Below are positions 1 through 7,591 of a stretch of DNA of 64,000 nucleotides, piece after piece. The DNA comes from an uncultured Alphaproteobacteria bacterium (GTDB taxonomy: Bacteria > Pseudomonadota > Alphaproteobacteria > RF32 > CAG-239). A program made the translations under genes and the position numbers. The notes below the pieces were generated by a model. It searched no databases and was not told the origin of the DNA. It was given only the letters and a program-made list of their open reading frames with translations. Within the stretch, counting starts at the first letter, position 1. Every line of letters begins with the position of its first letter. The stretch lies in contig CALXWA010000002.1 in NCBI GenBank assembly GCA_944392275.1, forward strand, positions 248,001-312,000. Direction: 5' to 3'.

Positions 1-628
1 GGCAACGGTTTTAGGGGTTATTACCCGTATGGACAAAGCCGAGCAACGATTAGATACCTTAAGTAAAGTTTCTGATGAGAGTGCTTTGATTTTAACGGCG
101 GCAATGTTGGTTAAAGACAGTGCAGAAAGAGGCAATCATTTTGAGTACGAAGCGGAAGTCTTGCAAGAATTGGCCAAAGGGGCTCCACAGTTTGCCGAGG
201 CTGTTCAGGTTGTTGCTTCTTATGCTCCGAAGGGGATCGTTTCTCAAGATGTCTTGGAATTTGAGTTTGATGATATATATCAATCTTTAATTAAAGAGCA
301 AAAAGCTACTTTTGAGAAAAACTGGAAAGATCGAATTAATTCTAAGTTAAATGAATTGGTGCAAATTAAGAGAGTTAATGAAAAAGCACCTAAGTTTGTG
401 GTTGACGAAAAGTTAGAAGATGTTAAAACGGCCGTTGATGAAGGCAAATTGGCTTTGGCGGTACAAAAACTTGAAATGTTGGATAATCCTCTGTTTAAGG
501 AAAACAAAGCCTTGCAAAATTGGATTGAAAAAGCAAAAGCCAACGTTGCTTTTTATCGGGCGATTAATAAAATATCGGCTTCTTCTTTGGCGATTATGAA
601 AGTTAAATTTTTGAAAAATCAAAATTAG
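1..628 (+). CDS. Mic60/mitofilin-like inner-membrane protein, C-terminal part (5' truncated)
   Basis: The reading frame is open to the first base, so the first in-frame ATG (29) is internal and only the C-terminal ~208 residues are present. The visible part is a helical, charged domain ending in a segment rich in alternating hydrophobic and acidic residues (DEGKLALAVQKLEML, NWIEKAKANVAFYRAI). This matches the C-terminal mitofilin domain of alphaproteobacterial COG4223 proteins, relatives of mitochondrial Mic60 that anchor in the inner membrane and help form membrane contacts or invaginations. The N-terminal membrane anchor and coiled coil would lie upstream of the window. The next gene starts 12 bases after the stop, so the two are probably co-transcribed. 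Family assignment rests on the C-terminal pattern only. Confidence 0.6.
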   Translation, partial: ATVLGVITRMDKAEQRLDTLSKVSDESALILTAAMLVKDSAERGNHFEYEAEVLQELAKGAPQFAEAVQVVASYAPKGIVSQDVLEFEFDDIYQSLIKEQKATFEKNWKDRINSKLNELVQIKRVNEKAPKFVVDEKLEDVKTAVDEGKLALAVQKLEMLDNPLFKENKALQNWIEKAKANVAFYRAINKISASSLAIMKVKFLKNQN

Positions 629-640
629 TTGGGGACGGCG

Positions 641-2032
641 ATGCGTGAGTTAAAAAAACTGTGGAACGAGAAATATAAAGGTGTGGAACACACGTTGCAG
701 CAAATGCAAAATGTTAAAACGGCGGTGACCGCTTTTAATACCAATATTGATGCGGTTTTAAAAATAAGCGGTAAACGCTTGGCCGAACTGGCTCATCAAT
801 GTTCTTTAGATTGGAAACAACTGAATCATATTGAAAAAAATTCGATTGAGGAAATTCCCGATGTTGTTAAAGGGGCTTTTCGGTGTTTTTCAAAAGGAAT
901 CGCTGAAGAATGGCTGATTAGTGATTTAAGGGTTTTTGATTGGTTAATGCAAAATATCGGCTATGATCGGCTGCAGATGGGCGGACAAGGCGGAATTGTT
1001 GCAAATGCTTTAGCGGTGTGTGGTGTACAAAAGGTTTTAAACCATTGTAACTCATTGCCGGAAAAGCAAGCAAAGCTTTTTTTGCCCTTGGATAACTTAT
1101 TGTCTTTTGATGAGGAGGGAAATTTAGCCCCTGCTTGGAAAATTAATCGGTCAAAAGATATTCCGCTGATGCATTGGATTATTGAGTTTGATAAAGGAGA
1201 TGTTTTTGAGCTAGAGGATTATAAAATTAGTTGTCCGAAGGCGAATCGTTTTATTGCAACATATGATCCGATGAATTCTAATTTGGTTCGGGATGAACAT
1301 TTTGTTGATTATATGGATCGGGCTAAAACCGATGTTGTTATTTTGTCGGGATATCATGCTTTGACGGCGGAAAAAAATGGCGTTTTCTTGGTGGAAAATT
1401 CGCTTCCGGTTATTAAAAAATGGCAACAAAACGGAGCTTTGTTACATTTGGAAATTGCTTCAACTCAAGATAAAATCGTCCGGAAAACAATCGTTGATAA
1501 AGTTGCAACGCTTGCGGATTCAATCGGCTTAAATGAACGAGAAACCATTGATGTTTTGGAAGTTATCGGTGAAGAAAGTCTTGCGGAAATTTGCGAATCT
1601 AAAATTAATAGCCGTAATTTGTTTGAAGCAATTATGAAAATTAAGGAAAAAGTAAAAACAAAGCGAATCCAAATGCATATGTTTGGATTGTATGTTACGG
1701 TGCAGGATAAAGATTTTAAGGTATCGGCTCAGCGGAATCTTGAAGGTATGTGTTTGGCAGCAACCGTTGCGGCGAGCAAAGCTGCTTGCGGACATATTAA
1801 TTGTCGTGAAAACTTGTTGTGGGCCAAGAATATGGATGTCAGCGAAATCGGCTTGAGAGAGTTACGTTTGTTATCCGAGTATATTCAAAACGAAAAATTA
1901 TTGACCGATGGGATTGCCGAATATAACGGATATGATGTTATTGCCGTTCCGACAATTTTGGTTGAAAAACCTAAAACCTTGGTTGGAATGGGAGATACAA
2001 TTTCTTCAATCTCTTTGGTCGGGGCTCTTTAG
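641..2032 (+). CDS. ADP-dependent phosphofructokinase/glucokinase family protein
   Basis: 463 residues. It fits the ADP-dependent sugar kinase family (ADPGK/PFKC, ribokinase-like fold), which uses ADP rather than ATP to phosphorylate glucose or fructose-6-phosphate. Visible signatures are FNTNIDAVLK near the N terminus, the glycine-rich GGQGGIVANALA, the metal/nucleotide motif GLNERE, and the C-terminal VGMGDTIS carrying the GxGD catalytic aspartate that acts as base. Length matches the family (450-490). ATG 641 is preferred over the in-frame TTG at 629, which touches the preceding stop. The 3' end interlocks by four bases (TTAG) with the convergent CNNM gene. The family is best known in archaea and some eukaryotes, so its presence here is unusual. 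Which sugar it phosphorylates cannot be told from sequence. Confidence 0.75.
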   Translation: MRELKKLWNEKYKGVEHTLQQMQNVKTAVTAFNTNIDAVLKISGKRLAELAHQCSLDWKQLNHIEKNSIEEIPDVVKGAFRCFSKGIAEEWLISDLRVFDWLMQNIGYDRLQMGGQGGIVANALAVCGVQKVLNHCNSLPEKQAKLFLPLDNLLSFDEEGNLAPAWKINRSKDIPLMHWIIEFDKGDVFELEDYKISCPKANRFIATYDPMNSNLVRDEHFVDYMDRAKTDVVILSGYHALTAEKNGVFLVENSLPVIKKWQQNGALLHLEIASTQDKIVRKTIVDKVATLADSIGLNERETIDVLEVIGEESLAEICESKINSRNLFEAIMKIKEKVKTKRIQMHMFGLYVTVQDKDFKVSAQRNLEGMCLAATVAASKAACGHINCRENLLWAKNMDVSEIGLRELRLLSEYIQNEKLLTDGIAEYNGYDVIAVPTILVEKPKTLVGMGDTISSISLVGAL

Positions 2033-3315
2033 TTTGTCGGGGTTGAAGATATTTCTTCCTGGAGTTTGCTGATTTTTACCGAACTGATTTGATTTTTGTT
2101 TCGTTTGATAATTTCAAACTGAAAACCATCAAAAACAAAACGTTGTCCTTCTTCGGGAATGGTGCGGGTCATATCCAGTAAATATCCGGCGATGGTAACC
2201 GCATTTTCATCGTTGATGTTCCAGTTAAACTTGCGATTAATATCGCGGAGGGGAACTTGGCCGTCTACGATGTAAGTGTTGTCGGTTATTTTGCGTATTC
2301 CCATAACATCTAAGTTGGAGATGTCGCTTTCGTCGTTTATGTCGCCGACGATTTCTTCCAAAATATCTTCTAAAGTCACGATGCCTTGCAAATCGCCATA
2401 TTCATCAACGACAATGGCAAAATGTTCTCGTCTTGAGCGGAATAATTGTAGTTGTTGCATAAGAGACGTGTTGTCGGGAATGAACCATGGTTTGGTCATA
2501 ATCTCGCGGATGTTTATTTCGTCGTATTTTCCTTTTTTTTCAATAGCGGCTTTGAACAAGCTCTTTACCCGGATTATGCCGACAATGTTTTCCGGACGCC
2601 CCTGATATAAGGGAATTCTGGAAAAAGGGCAGTTTTTTACTTTTTGAATGATTTTTTCTACCGGGAGGTCAATATCCAAAGAAAACAGGTTGCGGCGGTG
2701 ATTCATGACATCGTAAACAACAATATCTCTTAAGTCGAGAATGCTTTTCAGCATTTCTTTTTCTTCTTTTTTTTGTTCCCCGTTATACATATAGATTGCT
2801 CCACGGATTTCAGAGATGGTGGATTCATCATTATTGGTGTCGTTGAAGGGTAATTTGAAAATTTTGAAGGTTAGGTGAACAATTTTTTGCAAGAGATAGG
2901 TTATTGGAGAAAAGAAGTAAACCCAAAATTTAACCATTGGGGCTACGGCTAGAGCAACTTTATTGGCGTGTTTTACGGAATAACTTTTGGGAAGCATATC
3001 GGTATAAACCAGAACCAAAAACGTCATGACAATTGTGGCATAAGCAACCCCTTCGTATCCGAAAAGCCCAATCAAAACACTGGTTGCTAACGATGTGGCT
3101 AAAGTGTTAAATAAATTAGATCCCAATAGGGTTGTTATAATCAGTTTGTCTCTTTGTTTGAAAAGTTTGTTAATTATTTTAGCTCGGGAGTTATGCTCTT
3201 TTTTATCTTTGTCGAGCATAAAAGCTTCAGATGCACCGGTTAAAGCGGTTTCCGAACCGGAAAAAAATGCGGAAAGAAGTAAAAAAATAAGAACGGCTAT
3301 TGTCGATATAATCAT
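2029..3315 (-). CDS. CNNM/CorC-HlyC family membrane protein with CBS domains
   Basis: 428 residues. The N-terminal third is a CNNM (DUF21) transmembrane domain with about four hydrophobic segments and the motif LSAFFSGSETALTGAS. Two CBS domains follow (about residues 200-330, including AIVVDEYGDLQGIVTLEDILEEIVGDI), then a CorC_HlyC domain at the C terminus (about 340-425). Members are implicated in Mg2+ or Co2+ efflux and are often mislabelled haemolysins. The start codon overlaps the aroK stop (ATGA) and an AAAGGAACCTC ribosome site lies just upstream, so it is translationally coupled to aroK. In many alphaproteobacteria this gene follows aroK-aroB; here aroB is absent from between them. Confidence 0.88.
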   Translation of the reverse strand: MIISTIAVLIFLLLSAFFSGSETALTGASEAFMLDKDKKEHNSRAKIINKLFKQRDKLIITTLLGSNLFNTLATSLATSVLIGLFGYEGVAYATIVMTFLVLVYTDMLPKSYSVKHANKVALAVAPMVKFWVYFFSPITYLLQKIVHLTFKIFKLPFNDTNNDESTISEIRGAIYMYNGEQKKEEKEMLKSILDLRDIVVYDVMNHRRNLFSLDIDLPVEKIIQKVKNCPFSRIPLYQGRPENIVGIIRVKSLFKAAIEKKGKYDEINIREIMTKPWFIPDNTSLMQQLQLFRSRREHFAIVVDEYGDLQGIVTLEDILEEIVGDINDESDISNLDVMGIRKITDNTYIVDGQVPLRDINRKFNWNINDENAVTIAGYLLDMTRTIPEEGQRFVFDGFQFEIIKRNKNQISSVKISKLQEEISSTPTN

Positions 3316-3857
3316 GAGGTTCCTTTTTCTAAGAAGTTGTTAATGGCATTTATGACGCGTTGAACCGTGTTGTCTACAAATTCTTCTTTGGTTTCAACAA
3401 TGATGTCGGCTTGAGAATAATAGGGGTATTCATCATGGATATAAGTTTCCAGCTTGCTTTTGAGCTCTGAGTCATTTCCTTTTAGAAAAGGGCGATGTTT
3501 GCGTCCTGCGGTACGATGATACAAGACATCAATATCGGCTTTAAGCCAGACGGTGATGGCATGTTCTTTTGCTAGTTTGCGCGTGCTTTCTGCTACAAAA
3601 GATCCCCCGCCGGAGGCTAAAACACAAGGTTCTCCCTGTAAAAGGCGTTTCATTACGCGCGCTTCTCCGGCACGATATTCCTCCGCACCGAAACATTTTA
3701 GCAAATCAATCAAAGATAATCCGGAAGCTTTTTCAACCTCTTGATCCCCGTCAACAAATGGGAGGTTTAGCCGTCGGGCAAGCCGTTTGCCGACACTGGT
3801 TTTCCCGCTTCCCATCAGGCCGACAAGGAGTATTATTTTATTTAAATTGTTAATCAT
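3312..3857 (-). CDS. aroK: shikimate kinase
   Basis: 181 residues, normal length. Phosphorylates the 3-hydroxyl of shikimate with ATP in the chorismate pathway, in the cytoplasm. The P-loop GLMGSGKTSVGKRLA lies at residues 13-27, followed by FVDGDQEVE (shikimate-binding DxD region), EEYRAGEARV (the arginine-containing FRxxE-like motif), the Walker-B-like LASGGGSF and the lid segment RTAGRKHRPFL. The gene ends in an ATGA overlap with the CNNM gene. The 5' flank is AT-rich and has no strong ribosome site. 3-Dehydroquinate synthase (aroB), commonly the next gene in alphaproteobacteria, is missing here and must be elsewhere if the pathway is complete. Confidence 0.93.
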   Translation of the reverse strand: MINNLNKIILLVGLMGSGKTSVGKRLARRLNLPFVDGDQEVEKASGLSLIDLLKCFGAEEYRAGEARVMKRLLQGEPCVLASGGGSFVAESTRKLAKEHAITVWLKADIDVLYHRTAGRKHRPFLKGNDSELKSKLETYIHDEYPYYSQADIIVETKEEFVDNTVQRVINAINNFLEKGTS

Positions 3858-3955
3858 TGCAGTTTTTTTATAATTTTATTTATCATTCAATTTTATTATG
3901 TTAAATATATAGCGTATTAAGAGTTTTTCGCAATAATTTTTTTATGAGGTTTTCG

Positions 3956-4096
3956 ATGATTAAGCACAAAAAGTCAAATTGGGGTTGGTATCTTTTGGGG
4001 TTGGTTTTTACGCTTGCGGTTGTCTTTGTTGTTGTTCATGAAGTTCCGGTTCCTGTTGAACATGTGGAGCAAGCCGTTCCTTTTACGGCTAAATAG
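3956..4096 (+). CDS. 46-residue single-pass membrane protein
   Basis: Short ORF: a basic N terminus (MIKHKKSNWGW), one hydrophobic helix (YLLGLVFTLAVVFVVV) and an acidic, proline-containing tail (EVPVPVEHVEQAVPF). ATG 3956 is preferred because GAGGT lies five bases upstream; an in-frame ATG at 3944 would add four residues and lacks a ribosome site. The stop is eight bases before the xerD start, so the two are probably one transcription unit, divergent from aroK. Topology would be N-in with an approximately 18-residue periplasmic tail. No family was recognised. The strong ribosome site and tight packing argue it is real. Confidence 0.55.
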   Translation: MIKHKKSNWGWYLLGLVFTLAVVFVVVHEVPVPVEHVEQAVPFTAK

Positions 4097-4104
4097 CGTT
4101 TTTG

Positions 4105-5052
4105 ATGCGTGGTGAAAATCTGACAGATGCCTTCTTAAATATGATGGCGGCAGAGGTCGGGGCTTCTGTTAATACGATTGATTCTTATCGGCGAGATTTG
4201 GAACAGTTTTGTTTGTTTTTGGGGGTTAAGCCTTACTCTCAAGTGACAAAAGACGATGTGGCGTCTTTTGTGCAATGGTTGAGCAAGAAAGGATATGCCT
4301 CTAAATCGGTGGCTCGTAAGATCTCAGTATTGCGGGATTTTTTTAAATTTTTATATACGGAAAAAGTTATTAAAAAAAATCCGATGACCAATATTGTATC
4401 TCCAAAGCAAGAAAAGCCCTTGCCAAAATTTTTAAGCGAATCGGATGTAAAAAAATTGATTGAAACCGCGGCAAACAGTAAAAATTTGGCACAGAAGAGG
4501 ACCGCGGTTATGATTGAGCTGATGTATGCTTGCGGTTTACGTGTTTCTGAGCTGGTCGGGTTGCCGCTGAACTGTATTAGTCCTGAAAAAAAACAAATTT
4601 TAGTTTTAGGAAAAGGGAGTAAAGAAAGACTTGTGCCGATTGCAGAACAAACCATTAAAAACGTGCAAGATTATTTGGAGTATCGCGAGGCATTTATTAA
4701 AAACGGGCGGCGTTCCGTATGGCTTTTCCCTTCTAAGAATTCGGCAAGCGGACATATAACCCGAGATGCTTTTTTTAAAAATCTTAAAGAAACCGCCGTA
4801 CTTTGCGGGGTAGATTATCGGTTGGTCTTTCCTCATGTGTTGCGGCATTCTTTTGCTACTCATTTGCTTAATCGTGGGGCGGATTTGCGTTCCGTGCAAA
4901 AAATGTTAGGGCATGAAAGTATCGGTACAACCGAAATTTATACGCATATTTTGTCGGACAAACTCATAAAGACGGTGCAAGAAAAACATCCTTTGGCTCA
5001 TTTGAGTTTCAATAAAAAAACAAGCTGTAACCCTAAAAAGGATACAGCTTGA
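4105..5052 (+). CDS. xerD: tyrosine site-specific recombinase, XerD type
   Basis: 315 residues, the usual Xer length. Together with a partner Xer protein it would resolve chromosome dimers at dif, activated by FtsK (encoded at 59347). The N-terminal SAM-like core-binding domain covers residues ~1-95 (SVNTIDSYRRDLEQF). The catalytic domain contains all five expected residues: Arg in ACGLRVSEL, Lys in LGKGSKERL, His-x-x-Arg in HVLRHSFATHLL, His in MLGHESI and the nucleophile Tyr in TEIYTHI. Proximity to aroK supports XerD rather than XerC, but the two are hard to separate from sequence alone. The start is ATG 4105, eight bases after the small membrane ORF. A terminator hairpin is formed by its last codons. 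Confidence 0.85.
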   Translation: MRGENLTDAFLNMMAAEVGASVNTIDSYRRDLEQFCLFLGVKPYSQVTKDDVASFVQWLSKKGYASKSVARKISVLRDFFKFLYTEKVIKKNPMTNIVSPKQEKPLPKFLSESDVKKLIETAANSKNLAQKRTAVMIELMYACGLRVSELVGLPLNCISPEKKQILVLGKGSKERLVPIAEQTIKNVQDYLEYREAFIKNGRRSVWLFPSKNSASGHITRDAFFKNLKETAVLCGVDYRLVFPHVLRHSFATHLLNRGADLRSVQKMLGHESIGTTEIYTHILSDKLIKTVQEKHPLAHLSFNKKTSCNPKKDTA

Positions 5053-5058
5053 ATGTTT
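5013..5058. terminator. bidirectional terminator between xerD and 5059 gene
   Basis: AAGCTGTA (5022-5029) pairs with TACAGCTT (5043-5050), with an inner CCT/AGG extension around an AAAA loop. The hairpin is made from the last codons of xerD. A seven-A stretch at 5014-5020 gives a strong U tract for the minus-strand gene, and the plus side is followed by a shorter T run. It serves two convergent genes. Confidence 0.75.
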
Positions 5059-5730
5059 TTACTTTTGGTAAACACTGACCTGGAAGACGTCAGCCAGCTC
5101 GCCAACGGTTGTTTCATCGGTAATCCAACCGAGATAAGAACCGTCTTTTTGTACCTCTAAGATGAGGCCTTTCTTTTTGAGGACATGGTTGATGTCGTCT
5201 TCAACGGCGAAAATCGGCGTTTTCCAATCCTTGGTGTCTTCAAACCCTTTGAGGTAGCACGTCCGGACGGGCTTTTCTTCCAGTTCTTTGTTTGCTTGCA
5301 ATCCACAGTAGTCGGCATACTTTTTTAAGAAACTTTCCCGGATGTTTTTGATATTAACCGGCGTTTTGGAGGTCTTGGTCTCTTTGACGGCTTGTTCTTC
5401 AAGCAAAGCTTGAATTTCCGGGCAGTCACCACTGAAAAAGTCATCCAAACGTTTGATGGACATGCAGTGTCCAAGATATTTCAATGGAGTGGCCGTGTCT
5501 TTGGAAAAGAGGATCTTTCCGGTTTTTTTCTGGAACTCTTCTACTTTTTTCCATAAGTATGGGCGAGAAAAGTTATCCGGAGAACCGATGGCACGACGTG
5601 CTATATCTTCCTCTTTTACATTGATTCCTAAACTTGCAAAGTCTGCTACAATACTGGCAATAAATTCACCTTTTTTTGCGGATGTTTCCATAATTTTTAA
5701 TAATTTTATGCTCAATTGAGCGTTTAACAT
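5059..5730 (-). CDS. hypothetical protein, 223 residues
   Basis: No family was recognised. The protein is soluble, with no signal peptide or membrane segment. It is mixed acidic/basic with an N-terminal helical stretch (SIKLLKIMETSAKKGEF), a middle region rich in Lys/Glu, and a C-terminal part with alternating hydrophobic residues (GLILEVQKDGSYLGWITD) that looks like beta strands. An alternative start at Met14 exists but has no better ribosome site; the first ATG has GAGAA about nine bases upstream. It lies downstream of rsmA on the same strand (68-base gap) and ends at a shared terminator with xerD. The context of ribosome and envelope genes gives no clear clue to its role. Confidence 0.6.
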   Translation of the reverse strand: MLNAQLSIKLLKIMETSAKKGEFIASIVADFASLGINVKEEDIARRAIGSPDNFSRPYLWKKVEEFQKKTGKILFSKDTATPLKYLGHCMSIKRLDDFFSGDCPEIQALLEEQAVKETKTSKTPVNIKNIRESFLKKYADYCGLQANKELEEKPVRTCYLKGFEDTKDWKTPIFAVEDDINHVLKKKGLILEVQKDGSYLGWITDETTVGELADVFQVSVYQK

Positions 5731-5798
5731 AAAAATAATTCTCTGTTAAATAGTATTAGCAGTAAAAAAGGAAAAAATCAACAAAAATTTTGTCAAAT

Positions 5799-6650
5799 TT
5801 AAAGAAGATTTGCCAAAGAGAGAAATTGTTGTGGGGTGATTTGTTCCGGACGATAAGTTGTCTGGATCCCGATTTGTGCACATTTTTGTTCTAAATTTGC
5901 GATGGATTTTAAGCTTTGGCGAATCATCTTACGGCGTTGGCTGAAAGCCAGTGTGGTTAGATGTTCAATTTTTTTGATTTGGTCTGTACTTAAGACGTTT
6001 TCTTGAGGAACAAAGAGCAAGACTTGCGACCATATTTTTGGTGCCGGCGTAAAACATTCCGGATTTAGCGTCAGGAGAGGCGTAATTTTGCTTTGTAACT
6101 GAGCCAAAACCGATAGACGACCGTAATCTTTGCAATTTGTCGGTGCCATGATTCTTTCCGCAACTTCTTTTTGAAACATTAATGTCAGACTTTGGTAAGC
6201 CTTGATGTCTTTTAGCCAGTTAATAAGTAACGGGACAGAAATATTATAAGGAAGATTGGAAATAATGTGCTTTTTTTCTCCGGCAAAAGATGAAAAATTA
6301 ATTTTAAGTGCGTCGCCGTTGATGATTTCTAATCGGTCTTTTACTCTTTCTTTTATCTCTGACATAATCGAGATACATCGCTCATCCATTTCAACAACGG
6401 TAAGTTTTTGCGGCTCTGCCTCAAGAATGGAACGAGTTAGCCCTCCCGGACCGGGGCCTATTTCAAAACAGAATGCAGAGGAAAAATCGGCTATTCCTTG
6501 TGCGGTTAAAGAGCTACGAATGATTTTGTCGGTAATGTTTTTATCTAAAAGAAAATTTTGTCCCAGAGCTTTTTTGGCCATTAAGCCATGTGCCTCTACC
6601 GTTATGCGGAGAGAGGGAAGTTTTTCAATTTCTTTTTTTAAGGTATCCAT
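5799..6650 (-). CDS. rsmA: 16S rRNA dimethyladenosine transferase
   Basis: 283 residues. Dimethylates A1518 and A1519 in the 3' terminal helix of 16S rRNA using S-adenosylmethionine, late in 30S assembly. The family signatures are complete: KKALGQNFLLD near residue 27, the SAM-binding CFEIGPGPGGLTRSIL, VVEMDERC (acidic loop for the SAM ribose), NGDALK, and the catalytic motif NLPYNISVPLL. The C-terminal FSQRRKMIRQSLK is also typical. The gene starts two bases after the end of surA, indicating an operon. In many proteobacteria pdxA sits between surA and rsmA; it is absent here. Confidence 0.95.
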   Translation of the reverse strand: MDTLKKEIEKLPSLRITVEAHGLMAKKALGQNFLLDKNITDKIIRSSLTAQGIADFSSAFCFEIGPGPGGLTRSILEAEPQKLTVVEMDERCISIMSEIKERVKDRLEIINGDALKINFSSFAGEKKHIISNLPYNISVPLLINWLKDIKAYQSLTLMFQKEVAERIMAPTNCKDYGRLSVLAQLQSKITPLLTLNPECFTPAPKIWSQVLLFVPQENVLSTDQIKKIEHLTTLAFSQRRKMIRQSLKSIANLEQKCAQIGIQTTYRPEQITPQQFLSLANLL

Positions 6651-6652
6651 TC

Positions 6653-7573
6653 CTAATTCCTGATTTCAATTACGGCCTTTTGTCTGGCATCTTGAAGGAG
6701 CTTTTTAGAGATTAAGTCCATTTTTTGATTATCAAGAAAAACTTGAATGTCTTTTTGTGAAGGCATTACGCCGTTTTTTTGCGGTTTGAAAGTTTTTTGC
6801 AGTTTTAGTATGTAATATCCTTCGCCAACTTGGATGGGGTCACTAACATCGCCTTCATGCATTTTTTTGAGAGCAACTTCTAAGGTTGAGGGAAGTTTCC
6901 CTTCATTAACCCAACCTAAGTCTCCGCCGTTGGAGGCACTCGGACTATCTGAAAATTGCATAGCATAAAGTTCAAAACGGGGATCATTGCGGAGGTTATA
7001 TACAAGCTCGTTCAAATTGCGAGCTTTATCTTTCTTTATGTAAATTTCGGAAACCAGATATTTGGGTGTATTGAGGTCTAATTTGGCTTCTGCTAAAGCG
7101 GTTTCAATTTCTTTTTGGGAGGTTTGACCTTCACTAAATGATTTTTTGCGGATTAATCTTGTCCAAGCTAAGTCGGCTTTTGCTTGTTCGGCCAGCGTAT
7201 CCGGATTAACGTTGGCATTTTTTAAAACAGAATCTAATTGTCCACTTGGAATTTTGTTGTTTTTTTCAAATTTACTTAAAGCGTTTTTGACTTCTTCTGG
7301 TGTAATTTCAATATTATTTTTGGCGGCCTCTTGCAACTTTATTTTATCATTAATGGCACTTTCCAGAGCTCTTTGTGTAATGATGCCGCTTGTTTGAGCG
7401 TTTAGTGGAATTTGGGAATTAAGCAGAAAAGCGTTGATGCGGCTTTTCAGATCATCGGAAGAGATAATCTCGCTGTTGACCAAAGCCACAATTTTTGCCT
7501 GAGCCGCGAAGGCTTGTTGTGCAGAAAATAAAATTCCGATTGCACCAAAAAGTAAAAAAAGTTTGTGTTTCAT
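6653..7573 (-). CDS. surA: SurA-like periplasmic peptidyl-prolyl isomerase/chaperone
   Basis: 306 residues from ATG 7573, chosen because AAAGGG lies about six bases upstream; an in-frame ATG at 7588 would add five residues. A signal peptide (KHKLFLLFGAIGILFSAQQAFA) is followed by a SurA N-terminal helical domain (AKIVALVNSEIISSDDLKSRI...) and one parvulin domain at about residues 165-270 with SASNGGDLGWVNEGKL and EGDVSDPIQVGEGYYILKL. SurA escorts outer-membrane proteins, notably LptD, through the periplasm. One parvulin domain rather than two is normal for alphaproteobacteria. It lies directly downstream of lptD, its main client. Confidence 0.88.
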   Translation of the reverse strand: MKHKLFLLFGAIGILFSAQQAFAAQAKIVALVNSEIISSDDLKSRINAFLLNSQIPLNAQTSGIITQRALESAINDKIKLQEAAKNNIEITPEEVKNALSKFEKNNKIPSGQLDSVLKNANVNPDTLAEQAKADLAWTRLIRKKSFSEGQTSQKEIETALAEAKLDLNTPKYLVSEIYIKKDKARNLNELVYNLRNDPRFELYAMQFSDSPSASNGGDLGWVNEGKLPSTLEVALKKMHEGDVSDPIQVGEGYYILKLQKTFKPQKNGVMPSQKDIQVFLDNQKMDLISKKLLQDARQKAVIEIRN

Positions 7574-7591
7574 GTTAAACCCTTTCATGGA

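Noticed and set aside
4105..5052. Xer gene as a phage or element integrase
   Set aside because: No attachment site, element genes or composition change are nearby, and the length and aroK neighbourhood fit chromosomal XerD.
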